A stretch of 64,000 bases of DNA from NCBI RefSeq assembly GCF_033978795.1, contig NW_026906960.1, positions 328,501-392,500 of the forward strand, in the 5' to 3' direction. Within the stretch, counting starts at the first letter, position 1. Each line of letters starts with the position of its first letter. Of the stretch, positions 49,240 to 59,856 are shown piece by piece. The notes under the pieces are model-generated. The model made no database searches. It was not told where the DNA came from and worked only from the letters and a program-made list of their open reading frames with translations. The translations under genes and the position numbers were made by a program. The DNA is from Nerophis ophidion. Lineage: Eukaryota; Chordata; Actinopteri; Syngnathiformes; Syngnathidae.

Positions 49240-50538
49240 AGGGGAACATTATCACCAGACCTATGTAAGCGTCAATATATATCTTGATGATGCAGAAAAA
49301 AAGACCATATGTTTTTTTAACCCATTTCGGAACTCTAAAAGGGTGAATTTGGCGATTTAAACGCCTTTCAATTGTTCGCTGTCGGAGCAATGACCTTTCA
49401 CCCATGATGTTACAACGGGAAGCAATCCGCCATTTTCCCCACCACATTACACACACAAGTCAAATCAGCTCTGTTATTTTCCGTTTTTTCTACTGTTTTC
49501 CGTGCCTTGGAGACATCATGCCTCGTCGGTGTGTTGTCGGAGGGTGTAACAACACGAACAGGGACGGATTAAAGTTGACTTACGTGGAGTGTGCATCGAT
49601 TAGCATGGCGTGCTAATCGATGTTAACATGCTATTTAGGCTAGCTGTATGTACATATTGCATCGTTATGCCTCATTTGTAACTATATTTGCATCCAGCCT
49701 TTCCCTCCACCCACATTTAATGTCAAACAAACACATACCAATCGACGGATTCAAGTACACCAAAGGTCAAAAGATGCGAAAGTCCCTTGTTTGTTCTGCA
49801 CATTTTACCGACGACAGCTATGCTACGACAGATGGCACAGAGATGTGTGGATATCCTGCGACACTCAAAGCAGATGTATTTCCAACGATAAAGTCTACGA
49901 AATCCCAAAGGTGAGTTTTGTTGATGTTCTTGACTTATGTGCTAATCAGACATATTTGGTCACGGCATGACTGCTAGCTAATCGATGCTAACATGCTATT
50001 TAGGCTAGCTGTATGTACATTTGTAGCTATATTTGCCTCCAGCCTTTCCCTCCACCCACATTTAATGCCAAACAAACACTTACCAATCGACGGATTTAAG
50101 TTGCTCCAGTGGTCAAAAGATGCAATCGTTTGTTAGAAGGCGATCGCCGAATAGCTTCAATAGCTATTCACTCAAAAGCTTCAGTTCCTTCTTCAATTTT
50201 GCTTTCGCTATCTGCCTCCACACTCCAACCATCCGTTTCAATACATGCGTAATCTGTTGAATCGCTTAAGCCGCTGAAATCCGAGTCTGAATCCGAGCTA
50301 ATGTCGCTATATCTTGCTGGTCTATCCGCCATGTTTGATTGTATTGGCATCACTATGTGACGTCACAGGAAAATGGACGGTGGATTTACAGATAGCGAAA
50401 ATCAGGAACTTTTAAGCCTTTTTTCGGGACATTCCATGATTGGTAAAATTTTGAAAAAAACTTAGAAGAATAAAATAAGCCACTGGGAACTGATTTTTGT
50501 TGGTTTTAACTCTTCTGAAATTGTGATAATGTCCCCCT
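49240..50538 (+). mobile_element. Kolobok-like element 2 with split THAP domain
   Basis: AGGGGAACATTATCA left terminus, GATAATGTCCCCCT right terminus, TTAA on both sides (49236-49239, 50539-50542). THAP halves: MPRRCVVGGCNNTNRDGLKL from 49518, and SLVCSAHFTDDSY near 49785, in separate ORFs. A minus-strand acidic ORF (50353-50168, MMPIQSNMADRPARYSDISS) reads from the right end and is shared with elements 1 and 3. Confidence 0.85.
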
Positions 50539-50542
50539 TTAA

Positions 50543-51248
50543 TATGAATATATATTTGATGTTGTATGTAGTGCTTCTCATCTTCTACTGTTATATGTTG
50601 TCCTGGAGTTTTTAAGTTGTGTGCATGTGTTGAATATCATGTATGTAGCTACTAATGTATTTGATTTTCTCATTGTCATCTTTATTTCACAAAATGTGGA
50701 CTCTAGTAGATGAGCAGCATTGTTACATCATGGATGTTAACTACTGCAAAACATCAACAAAGAAGAAAAAGGCTGAAGTTAGCAACACATCACTGAACTT
50801 TAGAGTCACCGTGAGTGGAGTTGCTTGTTTTTATTGCTGCATTTGTACTTATTTCACCTCACATCTTCACTTTCAACCCTAAAGTCTTTTTCAAATATAT
50901 TGTTGTATGCTTCTAAGATTGATGTTTACTATGTGTGTGTAGTCTGTGGAAAGGGTTGTTGTCCCTTGTGGATCCATTTGTTCACCTGAACAGATACATC
51001 ATCATCATCATCATCATCATCATCATTATCAAAATACAGATTTAAGCACTGTATTAGAGTGCCTCTTGTAGTACTCCAACTCGCCACACTGAGAAGTGGG
51101 GGCGATCCTGAGCTAGCAGATGCATGTTGCTATCATGTTTTATCAGCGAGGAAGACAGCATTTGTGTTTACTTTTTTGTCAGATTCAAGTTGTATTGCTC
51201 CGCTGAATAAATGAATCACTGTGGCTGCCAATATGGAGGATTTTATTT

Positions 51249-51285
<37 letters not shown>

Positions 51286-51286
51286 A
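50543..51286. other. 3' flank of zinc-finger gene 2, with (CAT)n
   Basis: AT-rich downstream DNA; (CAT)n at about 50997-51027 and (TA)n at 51257-51282. No coding blocks seen. Confidence 0.4.
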
Positions 51287-52112
51287 AGGCCTACTGAAAT
51301 GAGATTTTCTTATCCAAACGATGTGTCATACTTGATCATTTCGCGATATTGCCATATTTTTGCTGAAAGGATTTAGTAGAGAACATCAACGATAAAGTTC
51401 GCAACCCTTGCTTGCTAACAGAAAAGCCTTGCCACTACCGGAAGTCGCATACGATGACGTCACATGTTGATGGCTCCTCACATCCTCACATTGATTTTAA
51501 TGGGAGCCTCCAACAAAAATAGCTATTCGGACCGAGATAATTACAATTTCCCCATTAATTTGAGCGAGGATGAAAGATTCGTGTTTGAGTATATTGATAG
51601 CGACGGACAAGAAAAAAAAAAACAAGTTAAAAAAAAATGCGATTGCATTGGGACGGATTCAGATGTTTTTAAACACATGGACTTGGATAATTCTGGGAAA
51701 TCCCTTATCTTTCTATTGTGTTGCTAGTGTTTTATTGAGTTTAACAGTACCTGATAGTCGGATGTGTGTGTTCACGGGTGTGTTGACGCCAGTGTCTCAG
51801 GGAAGTCGACGGCTGCTTTATGGGCGGCACAAGCTGACCTAAGAAGAGACTTTTTACCACAATTTTCTCACCGAAACCTGCTGGTTGACATTCGTTTGGG
51901 ATCCATGTTCGCTGTGATCCATAGTAAAGTTTCACCTCTGTGAATTTTAAACAAGGAATCACCGTGTGTTTGTGTGGCTAAAGGCTAAAGTTTCCCAACT
52001 CCATTTTTTTACTTTGACTTCTGCAATATTAATTGAACAAATTGCAAAAGATTCAGCAACACAGATCTCCAAAATACTGTGTAATTATGCGATTAAAGCA
52101 GACGACTTTTAG

Positions 52113-52182
<70 letters not shown>

Positions 52183-52386
52183 CGCTCATATTTCCTAACA
52201 GCCTGTGACGTCAAGCGTACACGTCATCATTACGCGACGTTTTCAAGAAAAAACTCCCGGGAAATTTAAATTGCAATTTAGTAAACTAAAGCGGCCGTAT
52301 TGGCATGTGTTGCAATGTTAATATTTCATCATTGATATATAAACTATCAGACTGCGTGGTGGCTAGTAGTGGCTTTCAGTAGGCCT
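51287..52386. mobile_element. Kolobok-like non-autonomous element, AGGCCT family
   Basis: Starts AGGCCTACTGAAATGAG after TTAA (51283-51286), ends GGCTTTCAGTAGGCCT before TTAG (mutated TTAA). Carries short acidic ORF pieces (NFPINLSEDERFVFEYIDSD, about 51545-51604) and a (GT)n tract (52114-52180). No transposase. Confidence 0.8.
52114..52180. repeat. (GT)n microsatellite
   Basis: Over 30 consecutive GT units within the element at 51287-52386. Confidence 0.95.
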
Positions 52387-52390
52387 TTAG

Positions 52391-53094
52391 GTCGGGGTCT
52401 GATCATGACTAGTCATAAATATCGACACCAACATCGCCCCCTTGTGGTGGAAAATTATAACAGTCATAACTTCCTTCCACATGCTCCAATCTTCCTGATT
52501 TGTTTTATGGTGGGTGAAGATCATCGTCATTCTACATCCTGTACGCAAATTCAAAATGACATTTTTCATACTCAGCACATTTTCTAACAGAATCTTGTTA
52601 ATATGCTCAATAAGGTTCTATTCAAATGTAATACAAGTAATACGTAAGACTTTATTTGCACACTTAAGGAGATAAGTTTCCAGGTAAAAAGGATTGTTTA
52701 TCAATTTATTTTCCATGAATTAATTTAGATCCAGAACACACATTGTTATATATCTTATTATATTATAATCATTACTATAATTGAATGTAAGTTTGTGTAA
52801 AATATTTTCACACAACAAAGTGTGAATACATGTTGTAATGTGTGGGGTTGAGTTATAATTGATATAATACAATTAGGTATGGAAAATGCATTTTGTTTAC
52901 TTGCCAACTATTCAAATTATATTTAATATACATATTTGTATAATGTCATGTAATATGACTTCAACGTTATTTTTGTTAAAATAAGAGTTTATTTGCTAAC
53001 CAGTTCTACTTCTGAGTATTTATTTTATTTTGTTATTGAACAATTAAACACACATAAACAATGTTTAGACACATTAAGGTACTTTCAATACAAT
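52391..53094. other. Unassigned AT-rich DNA
   Basis: No termini, repeat units or coding blocks recognised. Confidence 0.4.
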
Positions 53095-53099
53095 ATGAG

Positions 53100-53662
53100 T
53101 GTCAGGCCTTGACGTGGATTGAGTGTGCTCCTTCGACGCAGCGGGATTACAGGACGAGCCAGGCGTGAATTCAGGTACATGTTTTTATTTAAACACTCTA
53201 ATCAAAAATCATCAAACTAAGGGCGCTCACAAAGAGGAAGAAACTTGGCTAAACAGTACAAACGTGAAACAAAAACACCTGCTCAAGGTCATGAAAGAAA
53301 ATTTAACTATAAACTTAAACAGCACGATGGCAAGACTAAAGACATGAAACAAAAGAGTGCACTGTGGCATAAATATATAAACTTACTCGGCATGGAACTG
53401 TGGACAGGGCGTAAAGGTTTGGACAGCATGGGTAGGGTGCGTGTGAGTGTGAAGATCCCAGGACGAAGACAAGAAAAAGAGTGACTTAAATAGCTGTGAC
53501 TATTAGTGAAAACAGGTGTGAGGCTGAGAACAGGGATGTGACAGGTGAAAACTCATGAGGTTGGCATGGAAACAAACAAAACCAGGAAGTGCAAAACGTG
53601 ACTGATTGTCCAAAATCAAAAACATAACATGACAAAACAAAACATGATCCATAGGTGTGACA
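53100..53662 (-). mobile_element. Probable solo LTR
   Basis: Starts TGTCAGGCC and ends GGTGTGACA (TG...CA termini), flanked by the 5-bp duplication ATGAG (53095-53099, 53663-53667), as left by LTR retrotransposon integration. Read on the minus strand it has a TATTTAAG box-like motif (near 53490) and an AATAAA (near 53190) toward the 3' end, fitting LTR order. No internal genes present; the family is not identified. Confidence 0.65.
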
Positions 53663-53711
53663 ATGAGTCAATGTTTTTTCAATATTTTACCCAGCAATAT
53701 AAAAAAAACAT

Positions 53712-55980
53712 CTCCATCCATCCATCCATCTTCTTCCGCTTATCCGAGGTCGGGTCGCGGGGGCAACAGCATAAGCAGGGAAACCCAGACTTCCCTTTCC
53801 CCAGTCACTTTGTCTAGCTCTTCCCAGGGGATCCCGAGGCGTTCCCAGGCCAGCCGGGAGACATAGTCTTCCCAACGTGTCCTGGGTCTTCCCCAAGGCC
53901 TCCTACCGGTTGGACGTGCCCTAAACACCTCCCTAGGGAGGCGTTCGGGTGGCATCCTGACCAGATGCCCGAACCACCTCATCTGGCTCCTCTCGATGTG
54001 GAGGAGCAGCGGCTTTACTTTGAGTTCCTCCCGGATGGCAGAGCTTCTCACCCTATCTCTAAGGGAGAGACCCGCCACACGGCGGAGGAAACTCATTTGG
54101 GCCGCTTGTACCCGTGATCTTATCCTTTCGGTCATGACCCAAAGCTCATGACCATAGGTGAGGATGGGAACGTAGATCGACCGGTAAATTGAGAGCTTTG
54201 CCTTCCTGCTCAGCTCCTTCTTCACCACAACGGATCGGTACAACGTCCGCATTACTGAAGACGCCGCACCGATCCGCCTGTCGATCTCACGATCCACTCT
54301 TCCCCCACTCGTGAACAAGACTCCTAGGTACTTGAACTCCTCCACTTGGGGCAGGGTCTCCTCCCCAACCCGGAGATGGCACTCCACCCTTTTCCGGGCG
54401 AGAACCATGGACTCGGACTTGGAGGTGCTGATTCTCATTCCGGTCACTTCACACACGGCTGCAAACCGATCCAGTGAGAGCTGAAGATCCCGGTCAGATG
54501 AAGCCATCAGGACCACATCATCTGCAAAAAGCAGAGACCTAATCCTGCGGTTACCAAACAGGAACCTCTCAGCGCCTTGACTGTGCCTACAAATTCTGTC
54601 CATAAAAGTTATGAATGAACAGAATCGGTGACAAAGGACAGCCTTGGCGGAGTCCAACCCTCACTGGAAACGTGTTCGACTTACTGCCGGCAATGCGGAC
54701 CAAGCTCTGGCACTGATCGTACAGGGAGCGGACCGCCACAATAACAGAGTCCGATACCCCATACTCTCTGAGCACTCCCCACAGGACTTACCAAGGGACA
54801 CGGTCCAATGCCTTCTCCAAGTCCACAAAGCACATGTAGACTGGTTGGGCAAACTCCCATGCACCCTCAAGAACCCTGCCGAGAGTATAGAGCTGGTCCA
54901 CAGTTCCACGACCAGGACGAAAACCACACTGTTCCTCCTGAATCCGAGGTTCGACTATCTGGCGTAGCCTCCTCTCCAGTACACCTGAAAACCTTACCGG
55001 GAAGGCTGAGGAGTGTGATCCCACGATAGTTGGAACACACCCTCCGGTCCCCCTTCTTAAAGAGAGGAACCACCACCCCGGTCTGCCAATCCAGAGGTAC
55101 CGCCCCCAATGTCCACGTGATGCTGCAGAGTCTTGTCAACCAAGACAGCCCCACAGTCCCCAGAGCCTTAAGGAACTCCGGGCGGACCTCATCCACCCCT
55201 GGGGCCTTGCCACCAAGGAGCTTTTTAACTACCTCAGGGACCTCAGCCCCAGAAATATGAGAGTCCACCACAGATTCCCCAGGCACTGCTTCCTCATAGG
55301 AAGACGTGTTGGTGGGATTGAGGAGGTCTTCGAAGTATTCCTTCCACCTATCCACAACATCCGCAGTCGAGGTCAGCAGAACACCATCCGCACCATACCC
55401 GGTGTTGATAGTGCACTGCTTCCCCTTCCTGAGGCGGCGGACGGTGGTCCAGAATCGCTTCGAAGCCGTCCGGAAGTCGTTTTCCATGGCTTCCCCGAAC
55501 TCCTCCCATGTCCGAGTTTTTGCCTCCGCTTCCGCTGAAGCTGCACACCGCTTGGCCTGTCGGTACTTGTCCACTGCCTCCGGAGTCCTATGAGCCAAAA
55601 GGACCCGATAGGACTCCTTCTTCAGCTTGACGGCATCCCTCACTGCTGGTGTCCACCAAGGGGTTTTAGGATTGCCGCCCCGACAAGCACCAACTACCTT
55701 GCGGCCACAGCTCCGATCTGCCGCCTCGACAATTGAGGTGCGGAACATGGTCCACTCGGACTCAATGTCCAGCACCTCCCTCGTGACATGTTCAAAGTTC
55801 TTCCGGAGGTGGGAATTGAAACTTTCTCTGACAGGAGACTCTGCCAGACGTTCCCAGCAGACCCTCACAATGCGTTTGGGCCTCCCAGGTCTGTCCGGCA
55901 TCCTCCCCCACCATCGCAGCCAACTCACCACCAGGTGGTGATCGGTAGAAAGCTCCGCCCCTCTCTTCACCCGAGTGTCC
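53712..55980 (-). mobile_element. RTE-type LINE, 5'-truncated
   Basis: Target duplication AAAACAT (53705-53711, 55981-55987). The 3' end on the minus strand finishes in GATGGATGGATGGA; the tail is like that of the SINEs. It begins inside the endonuclease domain (STDHHLVVSWLRWWGRMP). Confidence 0.9.
53740..55970 (-). pseudogene. RTE-type reverse transcriptase, frameshifted
   Basis: Minus-strand blocks: SDHH-like end of the endonuclease (55925); KAPGVDEVRPEFLKAL and VVPLFKKGDRRVCSNYRGIT (about 55190-55040); CFVDLEKALDRVPW (about 54830); VGLRQGCPLSPILF (about 54655); SLLFADDVVLMASSDRD (about 54540); C-terminal MRWFGHLVRMPPERLPREVF (about 53980). The catalytic FADD is intact, but at least three frame changes (near 54990, 54780 and 54640) break the ORF. 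The C-terminal wording is typical of RTE-clade LINEs in fish. Confidence 0.9.
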
Positions 55981-56069
55981 AAAACATATTATTGTACATG
56001 TTATACTGTACAATTGAATAAATCAGAAACTGATGACATAGTGCTGTATTTTTCTTCTTTATCTTTTTT

Positions 56070-57298
56070 TCAACCAAAAATGCTTTGCTCTGATTTACTT
56101 GAATTAAAAAAAAGGTTGAGAACCACTGTTGTAGTAATTTGCTCCCTGGCCCCCAAAGTCCTAGTGGCAGGTGCTAACCACCGACAGGCAATCAGCCTAA
56201 TTCTTACCTGTATGATAAGGCTATGGAACGCCTCTACCTTGGAAGTCTGGTATTTACTCGACAGCATGGCGATATCTTTCAGCAGGGACTTGTTGTTGAC
56301 AACCTCCTCCAGTTTCACTGCTGAGCGTGAGACTAAACATACATTTAAAATAGAACAATGTTTATACAAAATGTTCCAGTCAACTTGAAAACTGGTTATC
56401 TATTCACAAGTTTATCTGAATTTTTTGACTTTCAAAAGATCCATCCATCCATTTTGCTACCGCTTATTCCCTTTGGGTTTGCGGGGGGAGCTGGTGCCTA
56501 CCTCAGCTACAATCGGGCGGAAGGCGGCGTACAGCCTGTACAAGTCGCCACCTCAACGCAGGGCACTTTCAAAAGATGTGCAGTAAAATATTGCTATTCC
56601 CTCACTGCTTTCGGGCAACTTATTTGCCTACTTACTTGGTTTGAGACATTTCTTTTGCATACTTCTACCGTGCAGTTGTCCAAGAGCACAAATTGGGAAG
56701 AGGTGGCCATGGTCCTTGTGGATGTTCTGAATGTGTCTCTCCACAGACTTCCACTAGGCAACCAGAAGTTCCCCCTCTCCAGGCGGTGTAGACGCTGCAC
56801 TCCCATGCTGTTCAGCACTTGCAATACCTTGCCAGAAGATCCGCCAGCCAAGAGAATGCCAGCAGATAGCAGGATGTTGCCCGCGGCATAAGGGCCAATG
56901 TTTGGCTGGCTGCTCCACCTACTCCTCCGGTCACATGATGTACATTGTATGGTCATGATCAGCTGTGTACCGTTCCAATCCCAAGAAGGGCTTATGTCCT
57001 GGCTGCCACAGGCTGGACAGTGACACCACTTGACGAGACTCTGGAGGCACGACTCAAAGATGATGTACTTCGGTACCTTGTGGGCGCCCTCTTCCCGCAT
57101 CTTGGGAGTACGTGTGGGATCTGGCGGCCCGTCAGATTGACACGGATCCGACGTCGATGACCCACTCGGCACGTAGCTGACATGGGAAGAACCACTATCA
57201 GAAGGACTTGATGCTGGTCCTTCATCAAACAATGCAGGAGGTGGTCGTAGCTTGGCTTGCATTCCAGACACACCTGGAGATGCTATGTTGGGCTGCAT
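56070..57298 (-). pseudogene. Transposase-like protein fragments (THAP/Kolobok-associated type)
   Basis: Minus-strand ORF 57298-56594 encodes PKYIIFESCLQSLVKWCHCP then ACGSQDISPSWDWNG, CTSCDRRSRWSSQPNIGPYA and AGNILLSAGILLAGGSSGKV. CPAC and CTSC form a probable zinc-binding pair. The order YIIFESCL - CPxC - CxxC - SQP - GN-LLSA-ILF resembles a family of fish proteins linked to THAP-type transposons. A later minus segment (56369-56070) reads MLSSKYQTSKVEAFHSLI, matching the C-terminal part of the same family. The central region is missing and a SINE (56441-56564) lies between. The superfamily is inferred. Confidence 0.6.
56441..56564 (-). mobile_element. 5'-truncated SINE copy
   Basis: 3' part of the (ATGG)n family in minus orientation, flanked by a 13-bp target duplication ACTTTCAAAAGAT (56428-56440, 56565-56577). 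Confidence 0.95.
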
Positions 57299-57839
57299 CT
57301 CGGGGCTGCTGCACTTGACGATGGGACTTCACTAACCCTGGCTGGCCCAGCTCTAACCCCCTCGAGGATCTCTGGGGTCACCTGGTGTCCTAGCAATAAA
57401 ATAAAACACAAGTTGTTTTATATAATCTGTTAAATTTGAACTAGGATCACATACTAATTATTATCTTTGAATCCACTGCTTTCCACCAACAACTTTCTTC
57501 TTCGTAGTCTCCATTATTAATTGAACAAGTTGCAAAAGATTCAGCAACACAGATGTCCAAAATACTCTGTAATTACGCGTTGAACAGAGACGACTATTAG
57601 CCGTGTGTGGACGTGAGCCAAGATGTCCCCAACAATTTGTGACGTCACGCGCACGCGTAATCATAAACGTCATCATTCCGCCATGTTTTAACTCTGCGGG
57701 AAATTTAAAATTGCAATTTAGTAAACTAAAAAGGCCGTATTGGCATGTGTTGCAGTGTTAATATTTCATCATTGATATATAAACTATCAGACTGTGTGGT
57801 CGCTAGTAGTGGCTTTCAGTAGGCCTTTAAAGATGTTCT

Positions 57840-58995
57840 GTGAAAAACTCTAACAAAATAATGCACAATGAAGAAAAACAATTAATGTGCTCGGTTTGTA
57901 ATAAAATATTTTCTGTGAAAAACTTGATAAACAAAAGTATGCGGATTGGAGAATAAACATTCAAAAGCTCAGCTTGTAAACAAGGATTCTCTGCGAATAA
58001 TCTATTGATAACAGATTAAAAAAATACACACAGAAGTAAAAACATTATTGTGCTCAGTTTGTAATAAAATAGTCTTTGTGAAAAAACTTGATGAACAAAA
58101 TAATGCACACTGAAGAAAAAACATTAATGTACTCAGTTTGTGATAAAAGATGCTCTGTAAAAAAAAGTGCTAACAAACAAAAGAATGCACACTCGGGAAA
58201 AACCATTAATGTACTCAGTTTGTGAAAAAGGATTCTGCGTGAAGAAACTTTTGATAACAGACAAAATAATACAAACTAAAGAAAAACCATTAAAGTGCTC
58301 GGTTTGTAATAAAAGATGCTCTGGAAAAAAAACATGATAACAAGCAAAATAATGTACACTGGAGAAACACTCATGTGCTCAGTTTGTAAAAAAAAAAGGA
58401 TGATCTGTGAAGAAACTATTGATAACAAATAAAACAAATTACACACTGGGTAAAACCATAAATGTGCTTAGTTTGTAATAAAAATATTATCTGTGAAGAA
58501 ACGTATGATAACAGACAAAAAATTACACAAAGTAGAAAAACCATTAATGTGCTCAGTTTGTAATAAAAGACTCTGTGAATAAAATTTTGCTAACAAACAA
58601 AATAATACACACTGGAGAAAAACATTAATGTGTTCAGTTTGTAATCAAATATTATTTGTGAAGAAAGTCTTGATAACAGAAAAAATAATGCACACTGAAG
58701 AAAAACCATTAATGTGCTCAGTTTGTTACAAAGATGCTGTGTAAACAAAACTTGATAAACAAACAAATTCACACAGGAGAAAAACACATTAATGAGCTCA
58801 GTTTGTAATACAAGATTCTGTGTTGAAGAGTTTAAGATTCTATGCACACATGGAGACAAACAATTAATGTGCTCAGTTTGTGAAAAAAAAAAAAAAAAAA
58901 GATGATCTAAGAAAAACTTGATAAACAAAAGAATGCACACTGGAAAATCAAGTGCTCAGTTTGTAAACAAAGATTCTCTGTGAAGAATCTATTAA
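57840..58995 (+). pseudogene. Decayed C2H2 zinc-finger array
   Basis: About 14 units spaced roughly 76-91 bp, each with a relic of TGCTCAGTTTGTAATAAAAG (C-S-V-C-N-K) followed by TTCTCTGTGAAGAAAC, TTGATAACA and AATGCACACTGGAGAAAAAC (MHTGEK). Cys-codon sites lie near 57890, 57976, 58052, 58131, 58211, 58293, 58375, 58466, 58549, 58631, 58714, 58794, 58871 and 58949. Normal finger period is 84 bp; indels and stops occur in nearly every unit and the first His of H-x3-H is usually gone. A third, long-dead member of the local zinc-finger family. Confidence 0.85.
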
Positions 58996-59317
58996 TAACA
59001 GATTAGAGAAATTCTAAAGGAATCATAATTAAAGGGAGAGAGTATAAATTGGCCAGATGTGGATGACATTTTAGTCTTCCTCTGGCACCCAACATACTCT
59101 CTTCCTAAATGAATGCACTCATTTGAACGGTAGGGTCTATTATCAGGACATAAAATCAACATCGGTAAAACTCAACTCCTCTCGTATAATTATAACCCAG
59201 AAGCAGTGAAATTATGTACAAAAATCACACACAAAGGAATATTTTCTTATATTGTTTTTTTAATCTCTATAGTTCAAGTTTTACTTAGCTATTGTCTCCA
59301 TCCAAAATGGATGGAGA

Positions 59318-59318
<1 letters not shown>

Positions 59319-59392
<74 letters not shown>

Positions 59393-59574
59393 CGACGTCC
59401 CACTGGGTCATCATTGTCACCGATGTCCCACTGGGTGTGAGTTTTCCTTGCCCTTATGTGGGCCTACCGAGGATGTCGTGGTGGTTTGTGCAGCCCTTTG
59501 AGACACTAGTGATTTAGGGCTATATAAGTAAACATTGATTGATTGATTGATATATATATATATATATACCCCCT
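59319..59574. mobile_element. (TA)n tract containing an L2-like LINE tail
   Basis: A (TA)n run (59319-59391), then the 3' end of the L2-like LINE (59393-59552, CACCGACGTCCCACTGGG ... TGATTGATTGATTGA), then (TA)n again. The tail has the doubled GTCCCACTGGG segment also seen in the copy at 27040-27982. Confidence 0.85.
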
Positions 59575-59856
59575 GATATGTCTTTTAAATACCTGGGCCT
59601 CATTTTATCAAAATATATAACAACATTATCAGTATAAAATTATCTACCCATACATAAGAAAATAAAAGATGACATAGCACGATGGAACTTAATTCCTTTT
59701 TTTCGCCTTAGCTGTAGAATTGATTGTATTAAAAGGAATGCACTTCCAAGACTGCTGTACCGATTTCAAACTCTGCCAATAGAGATCAACAAAAAATAAT
59801 TCAGCTTCATGTAGTGTAATGAAAGATTAAAAAATGCTCAGTTTTGAAACTATTAA

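Larger units (their letters stand above)
49058..50592. repeat. 55-bp direct repeats flanking a transposon cluster
   Basis: TTAATATGAATGTATATTTG... (49058-49112) recurs as TTAATATGAATATATATTTG... (50539-50592); both continue with GTAGTGCCTCTCATCTTCTAC-like sequence. Between them lie a 120-bp terminus of the AGGCCT family and Kolobok-like element 2. Too long for a normal target duplication. Confidence 0.75.
55988..57826 (-). mobile_element. AGGCCT-family Kolobok-like element with transposase-like gene, left end lost
   Basis: The right terminus GGCTTTCAGTAGGCCT is followed by TTAA (57827-57830). The 57520-57826 arm matches that of the element at 51287-52386. No matching left terminus is seen; the RTE LINE lies where it should be. 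Confidence 0.65.
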
